Below are positions 45,451-57,000 of a DNA stretch of 64,000 nt, one piece after another; within the stretch, counting starts at the first letter, position 1; every line of letters begins with the position of its first letter. Under the pieces are notes generated by a model. That model saw only the letters and a program-made list of their open reading frames with translations, did no database searches and had not been told where the DNA came from. Location of the stretch: assembly GCA_973895155.1 (NCBI GenBank), contig OZ316893.1, positions 27,032,001-27,096,000 of the forward strand, given 5' to 3'. Both the position numbers and the translations under genes were made by a program. The stretch is from Marsupella aquatica. Its lineage: Eukaryota; Marchantiophyta.

Positions 45451-48400
45451 AATGGAGAGCCAGTGGAGAGCCAGTGTAGGCAGATGAACATTCTACAGCA
45501 ACTCTTGAAGAAGTCGAAAAGCTACATCCACATACCGAACACAAGGAGCAACTGATTTCTGAAACAATAGGGCTCCCAGGCAGTCGAGATCATGAGTCCT
45601 ACAAAAACAGGAACTCCTAAAGTGCAAGACTCCATTATGAGCCAGGACCATTTGGACGGAAGCAGGTACAGGAATCCAGCCGAGACAAATTTCAGAAGCA
45701 AGCCAAGATCAGTACAGTTCTACCGAGGTACTTCCAGTATCTCCTTCTCCTATTGATCCTCTCAACACTTCTATTTCACCAACACAGGCTGTACTCACTC
45801 CCAATCGATTATCCACTAAGCCTGTGCAGTCATCAAAGGACACTTCAATGGAACCCTCAGTTGTACAGCAGTACGCGAACTAGTAATCGACAGAAGAAAC
45901 TCTCATTCTCAGAATACTGCCAGTGCAATGGAGGACTCTCTTTTCCCCTATAATTCCAGGTACCCATTTAAACCGTCTAGAGCAAGGAAACTTGGCTTTC
46001 GAACTTCGCCAGAAACAGACTTCAAATATGTCACCTTCCCTACTGTAAGAAGAAGAGTGACCATTCATAGCTTAGACTTGACTCATTCACATGGCCAATT
46101 GGCGTTGTCGGCTTTGTTGAACAATTGATCTCGTTCATCGTGACAACACGAAAATATTCTGACGTCCTTAAGAGATGAACAGTTTATGGTTCGTGAGACG
46201 GATTCATGGGCTTGGTGTTGTGCATTTTGTGAAGTTGATCTTGGGCACAATTGGTGCAGAGCAACAATAAGCACGACTTCGATCCTGGTCGCTGCTGATG
46301 GTTAGCTTTATAGTGTTTGTGATCGTCTCTGATCATTGTTGGCTGCTTTGGACTTTTTATGGCAGTTTCCTTCGTTGGTGTGTCTGTGTTGGCATTTCTT
46401 TTGTGAATAGGAGTGAACTCGTTTTGAGTCCGATCTGGATCATACATCTTTCTGATGATTTCTCTCTTTTTCTCCTTGGTCTTGGCCATCCTTTGGCGGT
46501 GGCAGTGAGCTTCAGGGCCCCCTTGCCAATTGAACACAAAACACAAAACCCACCAAACCTGGCAGAGCACCATTCTTTCGTCATTGAGGAAAGTTGTCCA
46601 TGTCTAAAATCCACTCCGGATTGGAATCACAACTTAATCATGAGAAACAAAAGATGTCCATAGTTAAATCCTCCTTTCTAGTGAACTGTTGCTTTCACAT
46701 TTCCTCTAATTTTTAGAATCGAATTCAAATGGTCTAAGATAAGGAGAAATTACATACATCAATATATTACACTGGAGACATTCGTAAATGATTTGAATTG
46801 GGATCTACTATAACCTGTAAATTTGTCTCTTGGCCTTCCCCCATATCTCATGAAACCAGTGAATACCAGTTTCTCTGTCCCAATGCCAAGCGGACAAATA
46901 GTCCAACAGAGAACTTTTCCACTAATGTTTGTAGCTACAGTTGTATGCTCATTTGTGTTGTGTCTCTGTTTTGCATAGCAAACAGGGATGGGTGAGCTCC
47001 GAGGAAGGGGCTAATGGCAGGCATTGGAGGGGGCGTTGGAGTGATGTCACAAGTACTATAGGACTGACAACATAGAGAGACTGGGTCAAGGTAAACAAAG
47101 TGAGTTTGGCCTTGGGGGATACGAAGAGGTCACCATGGTTGGCTGGTTTGGTGGGGTTAATGTCACCACTTGCCTGGGGCTACCAGTAATTATCAACGAG
47201 TACGGGGGGCAGGTTTCCAAATTATGGCCAAGAGGGGGGGGGGGGGGGGGGGGGGGTGCGCGGGGGATGGGGTTATGGAAAGAGAACCAAATGAAGGGAT
47301 TTCTCAATGAGTTGCAGCTTATTTCTCACAGGCTCTCACCAATGGCTGATGGTGCCCAGGGCTCGAACTTGGTTGGTGTCTGGTATGAATGATCAGGTTT
47401 GCTTTCAGATAATGGCTCAATGCAAAATCAAAATTTTCTAGATTGCATTTCTTAACTTGAAAAAATGCATACACTATTACGTTAATGTTTTCATCAAAAT
47501 TCTTATAAAACTTCCTATTATATGCATCATATTTTCAGGCTTCACAATAACTACCTGTGTTAAGTGATTGAACTTCTAATAATATTTACTTTCCTTTTGA
47601 TCTTGCAATGACTACGAATTCTTTCTCGTTTGATCTTTCCATTTTCCCCCCTTTGAGAACACTTGGATCTTTTATTAAAATGTTAATTGAAAATGTTTCT
47701 TTATTTTTTATTATTCAATTGTTAATTGTTAATTAAAATTTAGTGCATAAAGACTTGGCAACCGACAGACAAGAATGAGCAGTGCCAAAATCATCTGGAC
47801 CTGAAAGGAAAGTTGCAGAAAAATGTTAAGAAGCTATCTTTCTGCTGGAAGTTCTTTGGAGATAATCTTATAAGTTAGGTGAGCTCTTGAAATCAACGGC
47901 TGCTATATATAGAAGAGTGTTGATGTGCCACTAGCACCGCCGATCATGAAAAAGTCAGTTTCCTGTCTGACTCATTGGCCAGAGTGAGAAACAGCCTGAA
48001 AAACCTTATTTGAGGCAAAGTGGGCGCAACAATATGTTTTGGCTATGTAGAGGCCAAGCAACAGAAAGATTGAGAAAACTTTTTGGTTGGGAGAAACTTC
48101 AATTGTGACACTCAAAAGTCTGGAAACAAGTAAAAGTAAACTGTTGCAATTTAGAACCTGGAACCAAGTTATTGCGGACATAATTCAGTTTGTGCGACAA
48201 ATAATTAATTACAAAGCTTTGGTGCCCAGAACAAAAATGGGAGGATCCAGAGACAGTAGGCTAGAAAAAATATGCTGGCAGTTTGGGGAAAAGAGAGAGA
48301 AATTTACATTCCAGGTCTGGCAACCTGAAATACCTCCTATGAGGCAAAATCCTCAGGAAAACGGTCTTATTTGTTGAAACTGGCTGCCAATGCATTTTTT

Positions 48401-48478
48401 GCAAGGTATAAGTGAGATATTGGAAAAAATAGACATAGTTGGTCCATCTGGGCACCTTGTCTAATGTTCAGAGATATA
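45451..48478. other. Gene-poor stretch with a long G-run
   Basis: No gene recognised with confidence. Frames at 46184-46663 on both strands are open but carry no known motif. A run of 23 Gs lies at 47234-47256. The 47.4-47.8 kb part is very AT-rich. Confidence 0.4.
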
Positions 48479-48480
48479 TA

Positions 48481-48851
48481 CACTGTTCACCGTAATTAGT
48501 GCAAGTAACACTAATTCGAGAGCGCCCATTTTCAGGGTCTACTCGTGAATTAGTGTTAGTCACACTAATTTTGTGCTAACACTATTTTCGCGCACATGAA
48601 TTAGTGTTACTATGGTCTTAAAAGTGGCAAAATACAAAGAAAAAAACTATTTTAAAAAATCCACAACAATTAGTGTTACTTTGGACTAGAGATCATCCGT
48701 TTTTTACAAGCAATTTAAACTAAATTGAAAAAAATTAATTTTGAAAACCGACAAAAATTAGTGTTACTTGGACTCAAAATCATTTTTACCAAGTAACACT
48801 AATTTTGCACTAACATTAATTTTTGCATAACACTAATTAAGGTGAACAGTG
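48481..48851. mobile_element. MITE, 371 bp, TA target duplication
   Basis: Terminal inverted repeats of 21 bp match at 20 positions: the left end begins CACTGTTCACC and continues to TAATTAGTG (48481-48501); the right end is its complement (48831-48851). TA flanks both sides (48479-48480, 48852-48853), as expected for Tc1/mariner-type insertion. The interior is AT-rich and carries many copies of AATTAGTGTTA in both orientations, with no coding frame. It is therefore nonautonomous. The terminal sequence does not match Stowaway as I know it, so the family is left open. Confidence 0.9.
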
Positions 48852-48853
48852 TA

Positions 48854-49283
48854 GATGGACCCTCATTACCCCATGAGTGATCCGTACCCCCTAGACCTTA
48901 AATCAATGCACTCAAAATGTCATGTCATCTCATAAGGTCCATTCTGTAACACTGTGACACTTTTGACTTGAGGGGTCCATAAAATATATCACTCCATACG
49001 TTCAGGGTCAGGTTCATTATAATTTATTTATTTTAAACATTAACTTTCACACGAACCTATGGCCCTATGGGAAGCATGCATGCCATGGAATCGAGACCGA
49101 AGTCATGTACGTATGCATGCATGCCACTGATGGGCCATGTCATACATTTGATGTCAGTCATATTTGTATCATTGTATGCATGCATGACACAAACAGCTAT
49201 GCAATTGTTGCCACCGTCATGCACTCATGCATGCATGCATCGCAGGTGACAATTGGGGGTCGAGCTTAAAAATTGCAATGATT
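48854..49283. other. Spacer with CATG/ATGC-rich palindromic runs
   Basis: Between 49073 and 49235 there are many ATGCATGC and CATGCATG tracts, each self-complementary, in an otherwise ordinary spacer. No gene is seen. Confidence 0.5.
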
Positions 49284-49471
49284 GTTTAGCCGCAAATTGT
49301 AACTCTTGCAAAAGTATAGCCTAATGTTTTTTTTTTGTTTTTTGGCAATGAAGATATACTATATACTAGCCCTATGCGTTTAGCCGCAAATTGTAACTCT
49401 TGCAAAAGTATAGCCTAATGTTTTTTTTTTGTTTTTTGGCAATGAAGATATACTATATACTAGCCCTATGC
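49284..49471. repeat. 94-bp perfect tandem duplication
   Basis: Copies 49284-49377 and 49378-49471 appear identical by eye, each running from GTTTAGCCGCAAATTGTAAC to GATATACTATATACTAGCCC and TATGC. They include a T10 run. Identity implies recent origin or an assembly duplication. Confidence 0.9.
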
Positions 49472-50012
49472 ACTCTGCAAAGAGGGCAGGTCCATAGGGA
49501 ATAGGCCGGGCAGGTCCATAGGGAATAGCTAGAGCAGCAGGAAGCAGATATGTCCCAAGGGTGCACATTTATTCATCAATGGTCAGCGAAAACAATTAAT
49601 AGAATCCAACGGCTGTGAATCTTTCTTAGCTAGGAACTTTTTTTGATTGGAATGAAAGCCAAAAAAAAAAACAGTATCTCTTACTATAATTGTAGATATG
49701 TAACATGGGCAAGTTTTTCTTTGACATTTTTGTTTTCTGGCAGAGTAATGTATATTTTTAATTGGGAGTGCATGCTACAGTAATTCTGCGGCTTGTTCGT
49801 GAACAATTTCCCCTTGCAAAAGAAGGGTACTTTTCCCCTGAAAAATTGAAAAATAATACCCCCAAATGGAATATATTGATTTGGAACTAAGGCAAAGACA
49901 ATTCCTAATTTGTTTTAGATTAAAGGAATATACACATACTTTTTACAGAAAAAGGCCAAATAGAGTACAAAAGAATAAACAAGAGAGGTCCCAAGTGGAC
50001 AAAACCAAACGC
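49472..50012. other. Spacer, no gene recognised
   Basis: AT-rich sequence leading into the 47-bp tandem array. It includes a small direct repeat (GGGCAGGTCCATAGGGAATAG) near 49485-49528. Confidence 0.4.
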
Positions 50013-50154
50013 AAAAGAAGTGAGCAAAAGGAAACCCTAAAAACCAAGAAAGAGGAACTAAAAGAAGTGAGCAAAAGGAAACCCTAAAAACCAAGAAAGA
50101 GGAACTAAAAGAAGTGAGCAAAAGGAAACCCCTAAAAACCAAGAAAGAGGAACT
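50013..50154. repeat. 47-bp tandem repeat, three copies, at the 3' end of the endonuclease ORF
   Basis: Copies start at 50013, 50060 and 50107. Each contains AAAAGAAGTGAGCAAAAGG and AAACCCTAAAAACCAAGAAA; the third has one extra C. They lie about 56 bp beyond the stop of the minus-strand ORF at 50211, where the 3' tail of that retroelement would be expected. Confidence 0.9.
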
Positions 50155-50210
50155 AAAACTACCGCAAATGGACCGAGGTCCTCATCATACCTAGCAAATG
50201 TGGCAACAAG

Positions 50211-51113
50211 CTAGTGGTCTACATCAAGTGTCGACACTAGATCGGCAAGTGGGACAGGAATGTCCTCTAGGGGGGCTAGCCGCTGCGGAGTCACACTAGC
50301 ACCCACTGTCAGAGATCGACGATAGACGGCCCGAGCTTGAGCACGCTGTAAGGTGACTGAAATGCGTTGGCGAAAGTGCGTGGTCAAAACAGATAGCGGG
50401 GGCCCGGTGGGACCCATCCGGCCGTGAACATCCCGAGCAGCTTGGCGAAGAAGCCCGTCGAACTGATGATGGAGACGCCCAAATATCTCAAGAGCAAGGG
50501 GCAGGAAGCTATCAGATGAAGCTCGTGCAGCATATTTGGCCTCCTTCGTTGTTGCTGCTCGTGATGCTGTTGCCCCTGCCATTGTTGCCGCTGTCCCAAT
50601 GATGTCTTGGCGCAATGGGTTTGCCACCACTACATCTGCCAAAGTATGGTGACCGTCACGGACCATGGTAAGATCCACCCGTAACCGTTGTGATGGAGGA
50701 CCAGGTAACTCGAGCACCACCTCCCGCCGCGCGCAGACCAAAGAGCCAGAGAGAACCTGAGCAGTCGCATCTCTCACAGCGTCGTGAACAAAAATGGTTT
50801 CGCCGCCCAAACTGCATCGAAGAAGATGGACACCTGTGGCATCACAAGGCTTCCCACAAGTGCAAGTAGGAGGTAAACCAGCAAGAAGTGGGTGGGGCAA
50901 GCCCATACGAAGACGCATGGCTGTCGCAAACTCCGCTAAAGACATCCGCAGGTGAGGAATGACTGGATTGGCCTGAAGCCAGCCTCTTGCGCCCTTCCCT
51001 CCGGAAGAAAGAATCCGAGCTCGGTCCGTGTCAGGTGCCTCAGTGAGGATGCTGGAAAGGGTGAAAGCGTGCATACGCCCAGCAAGGTCTGCCTGAAGAC
51101 GGACGGGGTCCAA
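50211..51113 (-). pseudogene. Non-LTR retroelement C-terminal restriction-like endonuclease domain, 5'-truncated
   Basis: A 300-codon frame. It carries a cysteine/histidine cluster CTCGKPCDATGVHLLRC (residues about 104-120), then HDAVRDA, then a PD-(D/E)XK-like core: RVDLTMVRDGHHTLADVVVANP near 163-184 and a downstream K/Y-rich helix (KEAKYAARASSDSFLPLALEIFG). This arrangement resembles the C-terminal zinc module plus restriction-like endonuclease of R2-like non-LTR elements. The upstream WLQANPVIPHLRMSLAEFATAMRLRMGL segment is the usual lead-in. No reverse transcriptase is found upstream: homology stops near 51135, where an inverted-repeat sequence begins. GC content is much higher than in flanking DNA. 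The assignment rests on pattern, not on a search. Confidence 0.65.
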
Positions 51114-51129
51114 GGAAAGGGTTTTTCCA

Positions 51130-51330
51130 TGCTTGAAACTGAGGTATTTGCTTGATCAACCCCCAAATGAAACTAGTTACTTGATAGACCCCCTGAGATC
51201 TATTGACGGTCCAGATCTGAGATCGAAAGGTCTATCAACAGTCCAGATATGGGAAAAGTATCGAGGGGGTTAATTAAGCAAACTTTTTCCAGAAAGGGGT
51301 TTACTAAGCATATCTATCCTTGAAACTCAA
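51130..51330. repeat. ~200-bp inverted-repeat element abutting the truncated retroelement
   Basis: The left end (GAGGTATTTGCTTGATCAACCCCC, about 51139-51162) is complementary to two right-side blocks: GGGGGTTAATTAAGCAAA near 51265-51282 and, more loosely, GGGGTTTACTAAGCATATCTATCC near 51296-51319. AGATC(T/C)-rich internal sequence is also partly palindromic. No target duplication could be defined. Confidence 0.5.
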
Positions 51331-53300
51331 AGCCAGTTTGATGGGTTTGGGATTGGGGCAACTCTCGTTTGGAAATTCCATGGACAAGAATTTTCAAATG
51401 ATTGCTGTTCTGGAAATTCAACACCTGTAATTCAAATCCAATGTTTTAAATTCCCACCTTTTATTAAGTTGAAGGCTTTCTCCTTCATTTCTGAAAAAAC
51501 CCTATGTCCAATTTTTTTAAGGAAGGTTCCATGCTGGCCTAGATCTGTGTTTTCAAGCTTAGTCTCCCTGTTTGAAAAAGAAATAGTGCAATTCCAGCAT
51601 TGATAGTCAAAATCAATACCCTTGCTGGATTTCCCAAATAGCGCACTATGGAAGAGGTTTTGCCACTTAAGGACGGCAAGGAAGAGAGTTTTGTAGAATT
51701 TCTAACCACGGTGTGCCTTAATATAATAACTTATTATTTACAATCTCCACATGCACGTGCCAACCTGATCATTCCCTTTCGTATAAATTATGGTTCTTTT
51801 CCCACTGTAGCATTCAATCCTGAAGATATGGGAGGGTCAAATATGTCCTCGTTGCATTTTAAAGTCCACACTTGGGTCAACAAATATCTGCTTTTCTTCC
51901 ACTTTTAAACCCTATAATAGACTGAGGAAGCTGGATACGCAACAAGCTTGCCCAAAGATTGCCATTGTCATAATGCATGAATTGCTTGAGAGGAAGGCGA
52001 CTCAAAGGGGGGTGAGGGCCCCAATTCAGTTGATTTATTAGACCCAAAGATGAAAAAGTATGGAAATGCCAGCTAAGGAGGAGATAAAAAGCCATCTAAG
52101 TCAAAGTCCACACCCAAAAGGTGGCTTGCTGTCTGAGTGTTGAGGGTGGTGGTGGTGGTGGGGTTGGGGTGCATGTGGGGCTGGGGGTCCGGATGGCGGC
52201 ACTGGGAGGGGCTGGCAGAGGGAGGTACTACGTAGCACCCAGAAAAAGTCATAGAAAAAGGTGCTAGAGGGTTGCCAGATATAAAAAACATGAACAAATG
52301 GGCATTCATACCGTTAACACTGACACCAATCAAATGGCAAATTTGTTTGTGCCTTTGGTGGTCTGGCAATGGTCACTTCTGCAAAAGTAAATAGATGAAC
52401 AAATAAAGACACTTATTCAAATTAGTTCCAAAACTTGCGGAAGGGACCGGTGGTTGGTACCCATCTATAAGTGGGCTTACTGGTCTGCTTAGGTGGCCAT
52501 TGTGACTTGTGATCAGTAGGTCTCAAGTCAATCCCTGGATAAACAGTTCTTCGAGGTTAATTTTCCCAGCATATGACATGGGTTTTGCCTTAAACCCGGC
52601 ATATTTGATGTGTTATGCACCACAGGACTGGTAGGTATTATATTAAAAAACACAAAAATATAATCCAGGGGTGTCCCGCCTGCATGTAATTCTTGGAGTT
52701 GTAGGTTTTACAAAATTTTAAACCTTGCAAGCCAGTTTTGCGGCTTGCTCAACGGCAGTTTCCCCTTTTTCAAGAACTGGTTGGAGCACCTGTTGCAGCA
52801 CTTGTGCTCAATTGAGCACTACAAATTATTTTGTCCTCTAACTTTGCCAATGGTCTGAAAGTTGGTAGCATATTCCAAATAGTTTTTGGTGGGGATCTTG
52901 TCGGGATGTTTCCTATCTGGAATGCAACTTTTACTAGCCACAAGTAAAAACAATAAAGCAAAATACAGCTCTTAGGCGGTTCCTCTTTGAATAAACAATA
53001 ATAAATAAAGCCAATAGGCAGGTCATCTACTTGCAAGACAACGGCCATGGGCCCAACCCAATTGCTCGGATGTTTCTAGCATTAGCCACTTTATGATTGG
53101 GTAGAAAAGACCAAGTTAATTAAACTGGTAACTCATTTGTGGGGAGACTAATTTCAAATATTGTGACTCACTCTTCCCTTTCAGTGAGGTTTCACAGATT
53201 TTCCCCTAATTTTTTTTATAAATAATGTAAAAGTGAAATTTCTAGATTAGCACTCTTTTGTGCCATAATACATACATTGTTATATGTTTATTTTCTATTT
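51331..53300. other. Gene-poor stretch
   Basis: No coding family recognised. A short GGT-repeat ((GGT)n) occurs at 52146-52162. Remaining frames (for example 51648-51908) carry no known motif. Confidence 0.4.
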
Positions 53301-53441
53301 TGTTAAGAGTTGGGATACCAATGCTTGGAATAATGTGTCCACTCTTCATTAAGGTGTGGCTTTATATAGCCATGAGGTTACATGGTCTAAGGTTAAAGGT
53401 AACCTTAGCTTAGGGTTATATGTAAACTATGGTTTACAACA
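53301..53441 (-). repeat. Candidate Copia-2 3' LTR, 141 bp
   Basis: On the minus strand it begins TGTTGTAAACC directly after the polypurine tract and ends CCCAACTCTTAACA, giving TG...CA with TGTT/AACA inverted ends. It contains a TATATAAAG box. Without the 5' partner the boundaries rest on these signals only. Confidence 0.6.
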
Positions 53442-54076
53442 CTCCCCCTTGGTTAGTTTATGGGGGTGTAAAGTAACCATGTGTTTAACCCTAAGGAATT
53501 AAATTGGTATTCCCTTTGATGTAGCCTCATTAAAACCTTGCTGCTTTCTTCTCAAGGAAAGAGTTCTACCATCATTACATGTGGGGATCCAATCTGTATC
53601 CATTTATTTTATGTTTCCTATAGTTTATGGGGGGTAATTATTTGCCATTACATGTGTAAGATGCAATTACCTATCCATTATATGGAATTACTCGTGTAAG
53701 ATGAACCTGCCTCTATGTAAAATTGTAACCTAAACTAAAACTCGCTCACAAACGGTTCGTTAGTTCGTAGTTTGTCGACGAAAATAGAGACGGTGTGTAT
53801 CGATCGGATTTCCGTGTCGCTTTTTGTTGGTGTGTGCGATGTGTTGTTGTTGCAGCTCTGTGTGCTTGGAGTCTCTGGCGATGCTTCTCTAGTGTGCTGC
53901 GCCATGGCTTTTTGTTTCGCATCCTGGTTGGTGTTGTTTCGGAGCCGACTGAATTCGTGGTGGTAGCGTTCAGATGTGAGCTGCTGGAACTTGGGAAGCT
54001 GAGTTTTAGGTAAACGCGCTCGTTATTTGTGTGCGGGGGTTGCGACACTATGGGCGGCAACTTGTTCCAGGTTCTG

Positions 54077-57000
54077 TCATTTGTTTCGTTTCTTGCGTTC
54101 GTCCTTGGTCGTCGTTGAGGTATTTCCTTGTCTTTCTTGGAGTAATGTTGAAAGCTTTATCATTCCTATACCTGCTACATGTTCACGGTGGGTAGCGGGT
54201 GGTAAAGGTTTCGTAAATATATCTGCTCTGTTATCCTGTGAGCGAATCCATTCTACTTGTATGTTCTTGCCTTGTTGTTCTTGGGTAAAGAAGAACTTGG
54301 GGTCTATATGCTTCGTTCTTTCTGTTTTCATGATGCCGTTAACAATTTGATCGATGCAGGCTTTGTTATCCTCATAGATGACAGTGGGCGTAGTGATCGG
54401 TGGTTGTCCAGTGCTGGTTCTGATGTGGTTAATCATGCTTCGGAGCCAGATTGCTTCTCTGCATGTCTCATATAATGCGATGACTTCCGAGTGGTTGGAT
54501 GAGGTTGTGGTCATAGATTGCTTAGTGTTACGCCAGGATATCGCAGTTGTGCCTTGCAGGAAGACGTAGCCGGTTTGAGATTTTGAATCTTGTGGGTCTG
54601 ATAGATATCCTGCATCAGTGTATCCGGTGAGGGTATCAGTGGTGTCTTTTGGGAAGAAAAGGCCGAGGTCAGTTGTACCTTGGAGATATCTGAATATCCG
54701 TTTGAGGTCGTTCCAATGGCGGATTGTTGGTTGAGCACTGTGTCTGGCGAGGAGGTTAACTGAAAATGAGATGTCTGGTCTGGTATGGTTTGCAAGGTAC
54801 ATCAATGCCCCCACTGCAGATAGATAAGGCTTCTCTGAGCCTAATATGGGTTCGTTTTCCTGTCTGCGCCTGAACATATCCTTTTCAGAGTCAAGAGACC
54901 TTAGCTCCATTGGTGTCGATACCGGGTAGGATAGTTGCATATTGAATTGTTTGATGATTTTCTCTGTATATGTTGATTGGCAGATGAAAGTGCCGTTGTG
55001 GAGGTGCTCGAATTGTAGGCCTAAGCAGTATGTGGGTTCACCGAGGTCTTTCATCTCGAATACTCCTTGCAGTGTTTTGACAGTTTCTTTGGTTATAGTA
55101 GGTGTCCCGAATAGGTTCACATCATCTACATATAATGCTAGGATTATAAATTCCTGCTGTTCCCGTTTGATGAAGATACAGGGAGCTATATCTGTATTGG
55201 TGAATCCGAGTTTAATCATCTCCGTTTGGAACGTTTTATACCATATCCTTCCGCTCTGCTATAATCCGTTTATAGAGCGTAACACTCTGACTGCTAGGGT
55301 TGGTTGGCCCTGTCCTGTATTTCCAGTTTGTTTCTTCTGCATATATGTTGTATTGCCACTTTGCATGAGAAGATTTTTAACCTGTGTATCAGGTACTATC
55401 TGTCGTATGCCCGACATGATTTCTGGATTCAGGTTCTGGGACGTCTCCCCCTGAGTATGTTCTCTCACTCTCTGGATCAATGCCTGAGGTGCTTTCATGT
55501 ATATTTCAGTGTCTAAGGTGCCATACAGGTACGCAGTTACCACGTCCATTAGGATATTAAGAAGTTGATATTGTATGGAAAATGATATGAGGTATCTATA
55601 TGTTATGGCGTCCATCACGGGTGAGTATGTAAGATCATAGTCCCTGCCTGGGACTTGTGTATACCCTTTTGCCACTAACCGTGCTCTGTATCGTATGACT
55701 TCTCCTTTAGCATTCCGTTTTCTGATGAATGTAAAGCGGGAGTCAGTGTAATTGTTACCTGGGGAAGCCTGTATGAGTGGTCCGAAGACTTGTCGCTTGA
55801 TGAGGGCGTCCATCTCAATGTTGATGGCTTCTTGCCACTTCGGCCAATCTGCTCGCTTTTGGGCTTCCTTCAGGGTAAGTGGATCTGGTGTATCACCGGT
55901 TATTTCTTGTACTATGTGGTATACGAATTGTGTATTTATGTCTCTGGAATGTCTATTGTATATTTGTCCCGTATGGTTATATTGAATGGATATCTCTTCA
56001 TTGTCCATAATATGGGTATGGGTAAGGTCTGGGTGTACCGTACTTAGTGTGGTGACAAGTTTCGTTGAGGTGGGTTTTCGTTGCCGTGGATGTACGTCTT
56101 TTGCGCCTGGTGGTCTACCCCTTTTTGTTCTTGGGGCTGTCTCTGTGGCGAGATCCTTGGATATCTGCACGTGTGCAGGTATGTTTGCTGCTTCAATATG
56201 TGACCTTGTCACGTTTGCAGCATCATTAAATGCGTCTGGGATTTTTGTTAACATCTCATTGAGGTGAATGAGTCGCCTCACTTCTTCATCTGCTCTCTTG
56301 CTTCTCGGGTCTTGGTTGATGAGGGTCTGGTTTTGCCAGTTTAAGTTCTGGCGGTTTTGGTTATATAGAGTTGATCCGTTTGATAATGCAGGGAATTGGT
56401 CTTCATAAAAGTGGCAGTCTTGATATCGAGCTTTGAATAGATCGGATGTCGTGGGTTCCAGATATCGAATAATGGATGTAGAATCGAATCCTACATATAT
56501 GCCTGGATGTCTTTGGGGTCCTATTTTGGTCTTTTTAGGCCCTAAGGTCGGTACCATGACCTTGCACCCAAATATGCGTAGGTGTGATAATTCGGGGGGC
56601 GTTCCGAATGCTAGGTGATAAGGTGTCTTCGAATTATATGCTGAAGGTCTGTATTTCAGTAGTGTTGATGCGTGGAGGATGGCGTGGCCCCATGCTGATA
56701 ATGGTAAATTTGAGTGCATTAACAGTGGTCTAGCAATCATTTGGAGTCTTTTAATAACGGATTCTGCTATTCCGTTTTGAAAGTGTACGTGGGGTATAGA
56801 GTACTGAGTATCAATACCTGCTGTCCAGCAGAAGTCGTCGAAGGCTTTGGATGTAAATTCTCCTGCTCCGTCAACTCGTAATATGCATGTGGGGTGCTCA
56901 GGGAACTGAGCTTTTAATTTTAAGATATGCGCAAGTATTCTTGCGAATACCATATTACGGGTGGAGAGTAAGGAAATTTGTAGCCATTTTGTGGAGGAGT

